Shown: in pieces, positions 33,087 through 41,855 of the stretch
Position numbering within the stretch: position 1 is the stretch's first letter
Layout: every line of letters begins with the position of its first letter
Source of the DNA: CAVOHU01 sp963843385
GTDB taxonomy: Bacteria > Acidobacteriota > Vicinamibacteria > Vicinamibacterales > JAKQTR01
Direction of reading: 5' to 3'
Length of the DNA: 64,000 nt
Assembly: GCA_963843385.1 (NCBI GenBank)
Contig: CAWJJY010000005.1
Coordinates: 868,001-932,000 of the forward strand
Notes under the pieces: model-generated
Seen by the model: only the letters and a program-made list of their open reading frames with translations
Database searches by the model: none
What the model was told of the DNA's origin: nothing
Made by a program: the position numbers and the translations under genes

Positions 33087-33224
33087 GCCATCTCCATTGA
33101 ATTCTGCGCGTCGAAAGTCGCGGAACGATAGCACACGAGTCCCATTCGTGCAGTGCCGGCAGCAGGCTTCTTCCAGTTCCGTACGGCGGCAGGCCTACCC
33201 CGACTGGATTAGTCTGCGATACGC

Positions 33225-33230
33225 TATGAT
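33225..33230 (+). promoter_or_regulatory. -10 element TATGAT upstream of the FTR1 gene
   Basis: TATGAT lies 39 bp before the GTG at 33269 in an otherwise GC-rich stretch. No good -35 box is visible. Confidence 0.3.
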
Positions 33231-33268
33231 CGGGTCATGGGACCGTTTTCGCCAGGCAGACTCGAAGC

Positions 33269-34135
33269 GTGACTCACCTCACCGCGGCCTCGCTCAACGT
33301 CGGGATCCTCGTCTTTCGGGAAGGGCTCGAGTGCGTGCTGGTCATTGCCGCCATCATGGCGAGCATGACCGGCCCCTCCCGCTCGCACCGTCGGCCGATC
33401 CAGGCCGGTATCGCCATCGGCATGCTGGCGACCCTCGCCACCTGGTGGGGCGCGGTGCGGGTCCTCGACGATCTGAACAACGACGTGTCAGCCCTGCAGC
33501 TCCAGGCTGCGACCGGCCTGCTCGCCGTGTGCGTGCTCGTCATCGTCATGAACTGGTTCTTCCACAAGGTCTACTGGACGGGCTGGATCTCGTTGCACAC
33601 GCGGCGCAAGGCCGCGCTGGTGAAACAGGCCGACGCGCATCCCGATCAACGACGCAGCGTGATCCTGGGCCTGGCGGCTCTCGGGTTCACATCGCTCTAC
33701 CGTGAAGGGTTCGAGGTGGTGCTGTTCCTGCAGAGCTATCGACTGCGCCTGGGCAACGGACCCGTGGCGTCGGGGGTCGCCATCGGCCTGACCGGCGCCA
33801 TCCTGATCGCGGTGCTCACCTTCGTTCTGCACCGCCGCCTGCCGTATCGCCGCATGCTGGTCGTGACGGGCGTCATGCTCGGCGTCGTGCTGCTCGTGAT
33901 GGTCGGCGAGCAGGCGCAGGAGATGCAGCTCGCGCACTGGCTGCCGACGACGCCGATTCACCCCCTGGAGCCGTTGCTGCCCGACTGGGCCGGGGTGTGG
34001 TTCTCCGTGTTTCCGACGCTCGAAACGCTGGCGGCGCAAGCCCTGGCGGCGACGGCCGTGATTGGCTCGTACTACCTCGCCAGGTCCCATGTCGAGGACT
34101 TCGATTCGGGCGCGCAGCGTTCAGCGCTCACGTGA
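33269..34135 (+). CDS. FTR1-family iron permease
   Basis: This 288-aa protein with about seven TM helices carries both REGxE motifs that define the FTR1/EfeU family: FREGLE near residue 17 and YREGFE near residue 150. These glutamates pass iron across the membrane in yeast Ftr1 and E. coli EfeU. The start is GTG at 33269. No EfeO or EfeB partner is adjacent, so it may act alone or with distant genes. It is convergent with the small lipoprotein gene. Confidence 0.85.
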   Translation: MTHLTAASLNVGILVFREGLECVLVIAAIMASMTGPSRSHRRPIQAGIAIGMLATLATWWGAVRVLDDLNNDVSALQLQAATGLLAVCVLVIVMNWFFHKVYWTGWISLHTRRKAALVKQADAHPDQRRSVILGLAALGFTSLYREGFEVVLFLQSYRLRLGNGPVASGVAIGLTGAILIAVLTFVLHRRLPYRRMLVVTGVMLGVVLLVMVGEQAQEMQLAHWLPTTPIHPLEPLLPDWAGVWFSVFPTLETLAAQALAATAVIGSYYLARSHVEDFDSGAQRSALT

Positions 34136-34153
34136 TCGTGCGCGCGTGACGCG

Positions 34154-34423
34154 TCAGGGAGTGTTGCTGCCCTCCTGGTAACCGTGCTTGCCGCACGTGT
34201 CTCCCGCATAGAACGACCACCCTGCGCCGTTGACCTGGTCGGTGTTGTTCTTGGTGCAGTCCGACTTGCTCCAGCCTTCGTAGCAGTACACCCGCGAGAA
34301 GGTGTTGAACTGTACGACGGTGGAGATGCAGGCGCCGTCCTTGGTCGAGGTGGGACACGAGGCGCCGAGCGCAAGGACGCCCAACAGGGATGCGATGAGG
34401 ACCGTGCTTCTGCGAGCAGTCAT
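34154..34423 (-). CDS. Small Cys-rich lipoprotein (89 aa), unknown
   Basis: The ATG at 34423 follows AAGAGG. A signal peptide with lipobox LGASC (VLIASLLGVLALGASC) predicts a lipid-anchored protein. The mature 65 residues hold four further cysteines (GACIST, VYCYEG, SDCTKN, DTCGKH) and aromatic residues, which suggests a disulphide-stabilised fold. No family is recognised. It is convergent with the iron permease gene, 18 bp apart. Confidence 0.6.
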   Translation of the reverse strand: MTARRSTVLIASLLGVLALGASCPTSTKDGACISTVVQFNTFSRVYCYEGWSKSDCTKNNTDQVNGAGWSFYAGDTCGKHGYQEGSNTP

Positions 34424-34895
34424 GCTTCTGCCTCTTGGGTTGTCCGAGGGAGATCCGCTGCCGGTGACGAGAGGACCAGTGCGCGAGTGACGATGAGGCT
34501 TACCCTGGGGGGCTGCTCGGGATCTTGTACGCGCCCGTATGGAAGAAGTCAACGATCAAACGAATTCGGCGACGCCCTCTTCAGTTCGCCATCCGAAGCC
34601 GCGACGTTGATTCGAGACGAGGCGGTGCGTATGCCGCCGCGATCGTTCCAGGGTCATTCGAGGCTGGCGATCCCGTTTGAAGTTCTGAACAGGTGACCGA
34701 ACCGGTCATCGCACGGGACCGTACGTCGTTCGGCCAGGAGCGGCGCCAGGGCGAAATTCCTGTCCACGACCCTGCCCACCAACGATCGGGGTTTGATCAC
34801 GCGCTCGCTGCCCGATGCCCACGATCTCTCGGGCCGGGGACACTCCCTCGTGTTCTGCAGTCCCGCGAAGTCTCCATGCAGGCCGATCGCCGGGC
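34424..34895. other. Gene-free stretch, nothing recognised
   Basis: About 470 bp without a convincing gene, palindrome or terminator. Short open frames exist on both strands but show no signal peptide, ribosome site or known motif; it could be decayed coding DNA. Confidence 0.5.
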
Positions 34896-35279
34896 TCAGC
34901 GACGTGCCGCGACGGCGCGTTCGTAATTCCGCCGGAACAGATCGATCACGTTCGCGGCCTCGACATCAGTTCGCATCGGGACCGAAACCCAGCCCGAATC
35001 GGGGTGAACGTGGTGCGGCCGGGCGCGCCCCGCGCCCACCAGTTCGTCTCGAACACGCCTCGTAAAGGGCAGATCGGCAAACGTGCCGTGAAGATGTCCC
35101 AGCTGGCGGCGGCCGACCCTGAACTCGAGACCGCCGAAGATGTGCTCGTGCTCCGTCACCTTGTCCCACGCCGAGACCGCGTCGCGAACCGTGCCGTGGG
35201 CCGTCGGGGCGGGCGCGCGATGGCCGCCAGGAGCCGGGTCGGTTGGGTTGCTGACGGTGGCACGGTGCCCGGCATTCAT
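34896..35279 (-). CDS. DUF5519/'luciferase domain' protein
   Basis: This 127-aa protein starts at ATG 35279 with GAGGAG 6 nt upstream. It contains VRDAVSAWDKVTEHEHIFGG, LEFRVGRRQLGHLHG, DLPFTRRVRDELVGAGRARP, HHVHPDSGWVSVPMRT and VIDLFRRNYERA. This matches the small DUF5519 family, often labelled luciferase-domain; the true role is unknown. The likely metal or active-site residues are the HLH and HHVHP histidines. A longer frame upstream (to 35333) lacks a ribosome site. Confidence 0.72.
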   Translation of the reverse strand: MNAGHRATVSNPTDPAPGGHRAPAPTAHGTVRDAVSAWDKVTEHEHIFGGLEFRVGRRQLGHLHGTFADLPFTRRVRDELVGAGRARPHHVHPDSGWVSVPMRTDVEAANVIDLFRRNYERAVAARR

Positions 35280-35493
35280 TGAAAGCTCCTCGGGCGGCGA
35301 GTCGTTGCGCCTGCCCTTGGTTTCTCGCGTCATCGGCGTCCGGGCTCAGGCGGAGAAGTGTCAGAGCACGGACACTCCTATTGACGCGGCGATTGCCACG
35401 CAGGGTGCCTCCCCGTCGTGAGGGCGGGCGGCAGGAACCCACCGTGGTAACATCCGCGAGATTGTTGGCCGAACTCCTGGAGGAATTCCACTC

Positions 35494-36346
35494 ATGGCTC
35501 ACGCCCGATCGACTGTTCTCCTATTCCTGACGGCCCTTCTCGTTTCCCCGGCCTCGCTCGCGCTCGCCGCCCCGCAGACCAAGCTGCCGGATGCGGCCGG
35601 GTGCAAGGACCACCCGGTCGTCACCCGCATGCAAGGCATGCGCATCACGACGTGCAGGACGGTCGAGTTCGATCGTTTCGTGTTCAAGACCGGCAAGTCC
35701 ACCCAGAACCCGGTGGAGGGAAGGCTCTTCGAGATCAAGTACCAGACCGATGCGGGCCAGCCCGGCCCGAGCCCGTTGGCCATCATCCGGAACCACCAGC
35801 AGGCGATCGCGAAGATCGGCGGGGCGACGCAGTACCGAGGACCAGCGCTACACCATTCTGAAGGTGTCGAAGGACGGGAAGGAAGTCTGGATGCAGGTGG
35901 ACACCGCGTGGCAGCGCGGATACTTCCTGACCATCGTCGAGAAGCAGGCCATGGTCCAGGAAGTGGTCGCCAGCGCGGAGCTGTTCCAGTCGGGCCTGAA
36001 CGCCACCGGCCACGTGGAGGTCCCGGGCATCTATTTCGACACCGGCAAGTCCGAGCTGAAAGCCGAATCGGATGCCGCCGTCGCGGAGATTGCCAAGCTG
36101 CTCAAGACGGATCCCTCACTCAAGGTCTACGTCGTGGGCCACACCGACAACGTCGCGTCGCTGGACCTGAACACCAAGCTGTCGCAGGCTCGCGCCGATG
36201 CCGTCGTGCAGGCGCTGGTGGGCAAGCACGGGATCGCCGCCGCCCGCCTCATCGGGCGTGGTGTCGGTCCCCTGGCGCCGGTCGCCAGCAACGGCGCCGA
36301 GGAGGGCCGCGCAAAGAACCGCCGGGTGGAACTCGTGAAGCAGTAG
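35494..36346 (+). pseudogene. OmpA-family protein, one-base frameshift at 35836
   Basis: A signal peptide (RSTVLLFLTALLVSPASLAL) and the N-terminal half (ITTCRTVEFDRFVFKTGKST) are in one frame up to GGATQY. The rest (EDQRYTILKVSKDGKEVWMQ, then the OmpA C-terminal domain VEVPGIYFDTGKSELKAESD, VYVVGHTDNVASLDLNTKLS, QARADAVVQAL) continues in another frame. Removing one C at 35836 (TAC-c-GAG) restores a single 283-aa protein; the span is 853 bp, that is 3n+1. The OmpA domain keeps the peptidoglycan-binding residues (GHTDN, LS..RA..V). It should be an outer-membrane or periplasmic peptidoglycan-binding protein, if the frameshift is an error. Confidence 0.72.
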
Positions 36347-36387
36347 CGAACCGGACGGTCGTTTTCGCGGGCTGCCAGGGGCCTTGG

Positions 36388-37948
36388 TCACCGCTTCGTC
36401 ACGGCCGTGAGCCCTACATCGGCCAGCGTGTGGCCGATCCGCTTCTCGAAGTCCTCGATCGAGTGAAATGGGGCCCGATCGAGTTCTTCGAGGATGCGCG
36501 CCCGAGTGGCGGGGTCGATCTTCGGGGATGCGACCAGTTCAGCGTCCGAGGCTGCGTTCACGTCGTATTCCAGAGGGAAGTCCCGGCCAAGCGCCTTCAT
36601 CTGCAATTGCACACCAGCGGCGCGGACCGGAAGAACGGGTCCTGTCCCCGCCCGAAGCGTCGACGGATCGGCGAGGGCTGCCTCGACAAGCTGCACGCGC
36701 ACCTTCTCCATCTCGGCGAAGATGGCGTTCGCCTGCTCGATGTCGAGCGAGAGCCCGGCATCGTAAAAGCGGTGCCATCGGGCCCGCAGGTCCGGGCGGG
36801 CGGTGACGCCTCGCGTCAGGTCGATGAACCGCGACACGGCGACGCGCCGGGTTGCAGAGCCGACAGGGCCCAGTGCGGCAACCAGGTCCAGGATGTCCGG
36901 CCGGAACTCGAGCGGCCGCGGGTCCCCCATCGCGGCGAGCCCGGCAAGCACGATCTGCTCGGCCTGAACCAGCCCCTGCTGCTCGAGCCCTTCCCCGGGC
37001 CTGGCGCCCTGCGCGGCCGCAAGGCTGGCCGCCGTCCAGAACAAGGTCGACGCCACCACGCCTTCCGACGAGATCATGGCGTTGGCGGACTTGAGCGTCG
37101 CGCGGTCGCGCGAGGGATCGTACTGCGACCGGAGGTACTCGCCGGCGTGGACGTGACCCGCAAACGCCGGCAGCCCCTCACGCACTCCCTGATAGCGCGC
37201 CCAGGTCTGCGAGAACGTCATGAGATCCGCGACGGGTGCGAAGAACTCCGCCCGGCGCGTGCCGCGCGCATCGAACTGCGGCGACAGCCGGTTGTAGAAG
37301 GCGCGCTTCTCGGGGTCCTTCCCGAAGTGGCCCATCACGGTCTCGAAGATGAATCGCGTAGCCCTCGGACAGGGCCGTGAGCGGATCCGAGACGGCGAAG
37401 GTGGAGTGCAGGATCGCCGACCATCCGGGGTTGGCGCGCCGGCCTCGGGTGGCAATCGAGTGAAGCAGGTGTCCGCCTTCGTGCAGCAGCGTCCCGCTGA
37501 GGGATTCCGGATCCATCGCGAGGATGATGTACGGGACGTCGCCGTGCTGATCGACGCCGTTTGCCGTCTGGAGTCGAAACCCCGTCTCTGCGTTGTTGCC
37601 GCCCTTCTTCAGCAGGATCGGGAGATCGCCGTTCCAGGAAGCTGGCCGGCCGTAGGTCTTCCAGGCCTGAGCGATCAAGCCGCGCATGAAACGGGCCGGC
37701 TCGTTGTCGAGCATCCGTTCGGCTTCGGCGCGCCGCGAGTCGCCCGCCGGTATCGGCTTGACGAGGGGCAGGCGGGATTGAGCTTCGCCTTTGTCCTCTC
37801 CAGGAAGGGAAGCCGGCTCGAGCCAGATGACCGGGACGAGTTCCGCGGTGGGCCGGGCCGGCGTCTGCCCGCAGATCGGCGTGTGGGCGGTCGATGCAAG
37901 AAACAAGACCGTTGCGAACGCTGCGATACGGAGCTGGCGATTCGGCAT
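36388..37948 (-). pseudogene. Secreted HEGGH metallopeptidase-like protein, one-base frameshift at 37348
   Basis: The ATG at 37948 begins a signal peptide (RIAAFATVLFLASTAHTPIC). The first part contains the zinc-site sequence LLHEGGHLLHSIATRG and, 40 residues on, LSEGYAIH, which may give the third ligand (Glu), as in gluzincins. The frame then breaks, and the protein continues in another frame from FETVMGHFGKDPEKRAFYNR to the end (LADVGLTAVTKR). Deleting one base at 37348 joins them into a 519-aa protein; the span of 1561 bp is 3n+1. I do not recognise a peptidase family beyond the HExxH-type site. Confidence 0.6.
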
Positions 37949-38084
37949 GAAGGCGGCCCTCGGTGGTCGACCGGCTGAGAGAGACCGTGAGAACGCGGCG
38001 ACACCGGGGTAGACGGCGCGCGGGAGTCCCTGGTTCCGCCGAAGGGTCGGAATCAATGGCTGGACACGATGCGGCGTACCTGCT

Positions 38085-38113
38085 AATAATATCCTACGCA
38101 CTTCATCGGATTA
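38085..38113 (-). promoter_or_regulatory. Candidate promoter (TTAATC-17-TATTAT)
   Basis: On the minus strand a TATTAT -10 box (38085-38090) and a TTAATC -35-like box (38108-38113) are 17 bp apart in an AT-rich patch unusual for this DNA, about 140 bp upstream of the metallopeptidase-like gene. The rest of the 414-bp gap 37949-38362 shows no gene or clear element for the ACP operon. Confidence 0.35.
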
Positions 38114-38362
38114 AGATTGGCGGGCGTTGACGACGCACGTGATGCTCGACAGCTGCACTCCCCGCATCGGCTGCCCGGCGTCGGCGCGGGGCTGCTGCGG
38201 AGGCGTGCGGCGCGGCTTCGAACGGCACGGGTCGCGGGCCTTGCCTTTGTGATCATCGCCCTCACATCGGGCGGCGTGGTCGCGGACCACGACCTGGAGG
38301 TTTGAAGAGGACGAAGCGGTGGCAATCCCCGTTGCATGGCCCATCACAGAGGGAGGTAGAAC

Positions 38363-38623
38363 GTGAGCGAACAGTACACTGCCGACTACATTCGCACGTC
38401 CGTCAAGCAGATGGTGTCGGACATCGCCGAAGTTCCGCTCGGCGAGGTGACCGATACCGCCAGTTTCGCGGATCAGTTCGGGATGGACTCCCTCCGTGCC
38501 ATGGAGCTGATGGTGGCGGTGGACAAGAAATACAAGATCAAGATCCCGGAGGACGAGTTCGTCGCCATCGTCAACGTGAATCAGGCCGTCGCGGCTGTCC
38601 AGCGTTATCTGCCAGGAGCCTGA
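38363..38623 (+). CDS. Acyl carrier protein (pathway-dedicated)
   Basis: This 86-aa protein starts at GTG 38363 with GGGAGG 6-10 nt upstream. The phosphopantetheine site is in FGMDSLRAMELMVAV (DSL, the Ser carrying the arm), and the helical layout is that of a type II ACP. It heads a plus-strand operon of ketosynthase, ketosynthase-like, ketoreductase, FAD enzyme, carotenoid-oxygenase-like and thioesterase genes, so it should carry the growing acyl/polyketide chain of this pathway and not of primary fatty-acid synthesis. Confidence 0.88.
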   Translation: MSEQYTADYIRTSVKQMVSDIAEVPLGEVTDTASFADQFGMDSLRAMELMVAVDKKYKIKIPEDEFVAIVNVNQAVAAVQRYLPGA

Positions 38624-38658
38624 TCGCCGACCTCCCGTCCCGGTAACAGGACGCCGCC

Positions 38659-39891
38659 ATGACACGAGTGGTCGTGACCGGAATCGGGCTGGTCACTCCG
38701 GTCGGCTGTGGGCGCGAGGCTGCGTGGCCGGCCCTGCTCGAAGGCCGCTCCGGCATTGGCCCGGTGACGTCGTTCGACACGACGGAGTACCCGGTCCATG
38801 TCGGAGCGGAAGTCAAGGCCTTCAGTCCGGCCGCGTACTTCCGCCGCCAGGACCCGCAGCGCATGGGGCGTGCGTCGCAGCTGGCGGTCAGCGCCGCCCG
38901 GCTTGCCCTTGACGATGCGCGGCTGGAGCCCGAGTCGTGGAGGAGGTCGCGCGTCGGCGTCGTGATCGGGACGACCTCGGGCGAGGCCCTCGTCGTCCAG
39001 CAGTACAACGACATCCGCAAGGCGTCCGACCTCGCGTCGATTCCGGGCGGCGTGCCCGGCCTCTATCCATCACACGTCATTCCCCGACATGTCGCCAGCG
39101 AATTCGGGGCCCTCGGGCCCTGCCTCACGATTCCCACGGCGTGCGCCGCCGGAAACTACGCGATCGGCTATGGATTCGACCTGGTGCGGGCCGGCCGGCT
39201 CGACCTCGCGCTGACGGGCGGTGCAGACCCGTTCACACGCATCACGTATTCCGGCTTCGCCCGGCTTGGCGCGATCGCTCCCGAACGGTGCCAGCCCTTC
39301 GATCGGAACCGGAAGGGAATGATCCCTGGCGAAGGGGCGGCCATCATCGTCCTGGAGGCACTCGACCGGGCGATTGCCCGACGCGCGCCCATCTACGCCG
39401 AGATTCTCGGGTACGGCCTCACGTGCGATGCGCATCACATGACGGCCGGGCACCCGCAGGGCGACGGGGCGGCGCGCGCGATGTGCGCCGCGCTGGCCAG
39501 CAGCCGCGTCGACCGCGACGAGGTCGACTACATCAGCGCGCACGGCACCGGCACTCTGGCCAATGACCGTGTCGAGTCGTTGGCCCTCCGGTCCGTGTTT
39601 GGGCCGCGCGCCGAGCGGCTTCCGATGAGTTCGATCAAGTCGATGATCGGCCACACCATGGGCGCGGCAAGCGCCATCGAGGCGGCGGCCTGCGCGCTGG
39701 CGCTCTCGACTGGCGTCGTTCCGCCGACGATCAACTATGAATCTCCGGACTCGGAGTGCCCGGTCGACTGCGTGCCGAACACGGCCCGGGAACTCCACCC
39801 GCGCATTGTGTTGAACAACGCCTACGCGTTCGGGGGCAACAACGCGTCTCTCTGCATGGCGCGATTCGAGCGCGGGTCGCACGCGTCATGA
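38659..39891 (+). CDS. 3-oxoacyl-ACP synthase, FabF/KS-alpha type
   Basis: This 410-aa protein has a complete thiolase-fold catalytic set: IPTACAAGN (C162), SAHGTGTLAND (H295) and SIKSMIGHTMGAAS (K327, H332). It is closest in layout to FabF and to the KS-alpha of type II polyketide systems. It should extend the chain on the ACP with malonyl-ACP. Its stop overlaps the start of the next gene (ATGA at 39888-39891), so the two ketosynthase subunits are made in a coupled way, as for KS/CLF pairs. It begins 35 bp after the ACP gene. Confidence 0.9.
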   Translation: MTRVVVTGIGLVTPVGCGREAAWPALLEGRSGIGPVTSFDTTEYPVHVGAEVKAFSPAAYFRRQDPQRMGRASQLAVSAARLALDDARLEPESWRRSRVGVVIGTTSGEALVVQQYNDIRKASDLASIPGGVPGLYPSHVIPRHVASEFGALGPCLTIPTACAAGNYAIGYGFDLVRAGRLDLALTGGADPFTRITYSGFARLGAIAPERCQPFDRNRKGMIPGEGAAIIVLEALDRAIARRAPIYAEILGYGLTCDAHHMTAGHPQGDGAARAMCAALASSRVDRDEVDYISAHGTGTLANDRVESLALRSVFGPRAERLPMSSIKSMIGHTMGAASAIEAAACALALSTGVVPPTINYESPDSECPVDCVPNTARELHPRIVLNNAYAFGGNNASLCMARFERGSHAS

Positions 39892-41099
39892 CCGACCGCG
39901 TGGTGATCACCGGGGCCGGAGTCGTTTCGGCGGTCGGCGTCGGCCACGCCGACTTCTCACGCGCCCTGTTCGGAGGAGTCCGAGCCGGCGGGCGGACGGC
40001 CCGTTTCGGAAACGGGTACGTGACGGCCGAAATTGCCGACTTCGCTCCCGAGCGGTGGCTCGGCAAGGGGCTTTTGGTGCTGGACCGCACGGCCCGGCTC
40101 CTCTGCGTGGCTACTCGCCTGGCGATGGCCGACTCCGGCCTCGACACGCTCGCGGCAGGAGGCGACGCGGACACAGGCCTCGTGTGCGGGACGATGCTCG
40201 GGAGCATTCACAGCATCGCCAGCTTCGACTGGGCAGGAATCACCGAGGGCCCGCAGTACGTGAGCCCGCTGGCATTCCCGAACACGGTGATCAATTCGGC
40301 CGCCGGCCAGGCGGCCATACGGTTCGCGCTGCGCGGAACCAACTCGACGCTGTGTGCGGGCCTGGCCTCTGGCCTGTTTGCGCTTGGATACGCCGCCGAT
40401 TTCATTCGCCTGGGCCGGGTTCGACGCGTTGTCGCGGGCGGAGTCGAGGAGTTGTGCGAGGAGCTGCTGGTCGGCCTGCAGAAGTCCGGGGCGCTGTCGG
40501 CCGCGGGCGCTGCCCTTCCGTTCGCACGCCGGCGGGACGGCGTCATCGCTGGTGAGGGCTCTGCCATGCTGGCCCTCGAGCGGGAGTCGGACGCACGGGC
40601 GCGCGGGCTCACTCCGGGCATCGCATTGGCCGGATTCGGTGCGACGCGAGACGCAACCGAATCCGACGCCGGCGATGCCTCGGCCCCCGGCGCCGCCGAA
40701 GCCATCCGGCTCGCGCTGGAGGAAGCGGAGATCGGGCCGAAGCAGGTCGCGTGCATCATCTCGGGCGGCTCGGGAAGCCGGCTGGGCGACACGGTGGAAG
40801 CGTCGGCGCTGCGCGAGGCGTTCGGCAGCAGGCTGGCAGACATCCCGGCTTGCGCCCCGAAGGCGTCGTTTGGTGAGTGCCTCGGCGGTGCCGGTGCGAT
40901 GTCGGCACTCGTGGCAAGCGCCGCGCTCACCGGGCAGTGCCTGCCGCCGACGCCCGGTAGCCTCGGGCACGACGAGTACGGCGTCCGGCTCTCACCCTCG
41001 ATCCAGGAGGTCCGCGGAGACTATGCGCTCGTCAACATCTCGGGTTGCGACGGCAACAACGCCGCGCTCGTCCTCCACCGATTCGCCTCCGCTAGTTGA
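39888..41099 (+). CDS. Ketosynthase-like partner (chain-length-factor-like), catalytic His residues lost
   Basis: This 403-aa protein has the KS fold (DRVVITGAGVVSAVGVGH; TNSTLCAGLASGLFALGY; IAGEGSAMLALE). The active-site cysteine is kept (C156), but the HGTGT motif is replaced by SGGSGSRLGD (292-301) and the KxxxGH motif by KASFGECLGG (E330 instead of His). It therefore cannot decarboxylate malonyl-ACP in the usual way and is probably a non-extending subunit paired with the gene before it. True chain-length factors usually lose the cysteine instead, so this is an atypical variant. The ATG overlaps the upstream stop. Confidence 0.82.
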   Translation: MTDRVVITGAGVVSAVGVGHADFSRALFGGVRAGGRTARFGNGYVTAEIADFAPERWLGKGLLVLDRTARLLCVATRLAMADSGLDTLAAGGDADTGLVCGTMLGSIHSIASFDWAGITEGPQYVSPLAFPNTVINSAAGQAAIRFALRGTNSTLCAGLASGLFALGYAADFIRLGRVRRVVAGGVEELCEELLVGLQKSGALSAAGAALPFARRRDGVIAGEGSAMLALERESDARARGLTPGIALAGFGATRDATESDAGDASAPGAAEAIRLALEEAEIGPKQVACIISGGSGSRLGDTVEASALREAFGSRLADIPACAPKASFGECLGGAGAMSALVASAALTGQCLPPTPGSLGHDEYGVRLSPSIQEVRGDYALVNISGCDGNNAALVLHRFASAS

Positions 41100-41120
41100 G
41101 GGGCGCGGGCGCCCGGACTG

Positions 41121-41855
41121 GTGCACGTCGTGAAGGTCGTCCTCGTCACCGGCGGGTCGCGCGGCATCGGCCGTTCGATCGTCGAGACCTTCGCGCGGAA
41201 CGGGTACTGCGTCGGGTTCACCTACGCCACCAACAAGGATGCGGCAGACACCGTGGTGTCGGCCGTCTCGGCATACGGCGGCACGGCCGTGGCGTATCAG
41301 GCGGACGTCCGGAACTTCGCCCGCGCCGGGGAGGTCGTTGCCAGCGTGCAGGAAGGCCTCGGCCCCATCGGCGTGCTCGTCAACAATGCGGGCATCCGGC
41401 GCGACGGCGCGTTCGGGCTCATGAACCCGGCCGACTGGCAGGCGGTGATCGACACGAACCTGACCGGCCCATTCAACTACGCAAGGCTTGTCGTCCGCGG
41501 CATGCTCGACGCGGGAGGATCGATCATCAACATCACCAGTACCAGCGGCGTCGTCGGGCTCGCCGGGCAAGTCAACTACAGCGCGTCGAAAGCCGGCGTA
41601 ATCGGCCTCACGAAGGCGCTGGCCAAGGAAGTGGCGCGCCTCGGCGTGCGCGTCAACGCCATCGCGCCCGGCTTCATCGAATCCGATATGACCGCGTCGA
41701 TTGGCGAGGCCGTGAAAAAGAAGCTCTACGCGACCATTCCTATGGGGGCGCCGGGACAGCCCTCGGCAGTGGCCGACCTTGCGCTCTTCCTCGCGGGCGA
41801 GTCCGCCTCGTACATCACCGGACAGGTGTTCGCGGTGGACGGTGGACTGGTATGA
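41121..41855 (+). CDS. 3-oxoacyl-ACP reductase (FabG-type SDR)
   Basis: This protein of about 244 aa is a classical short-chain dehydrogenase: TGGSRGIG (NADPH binding), NNAG, catalytic Ser in NITSTSG and YSASK, plus GFIESDMT and ITGQVFAVDGG near the end. It is a typical FabG that reduces the 3-keto group on ACP-bound chains. GTG 41121 or GTG 41130 is the start. Its stop overlaps the ATG of the FAD enzyme gene (41852). It fits a reducing type II PKS or fatty-acid-like pathway. Confidence 0.88.
   Translation: MHVVKVVLVTGGSRGIGRSIVETFARNGYCVGFTYATNKDAADTVVSAVSAYGGTAVAYQADVRNFARAGEVVASVQEGLGPIGVLVNNAGIRRDGAFGLMNPADWQAVIDTNLTGPFNYARLVVRGMLDAGGSIINITSTSGVVGLAGQVNYSASKAGVIGLTKALAKEVARLGVRVNAIAPGFIESDMTASIGEAVKKKLYATIPMGAPGQPSAVADLALFLAGESASYITGQVFAVDGGLV

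Noticed and set aside
34184..34696. Plus-strand frame across the small lipoprotein gene and the following gap
   Set aside because: No start signal or family match; the minus-strand lipoprotein has a ribosome site and lipobox.
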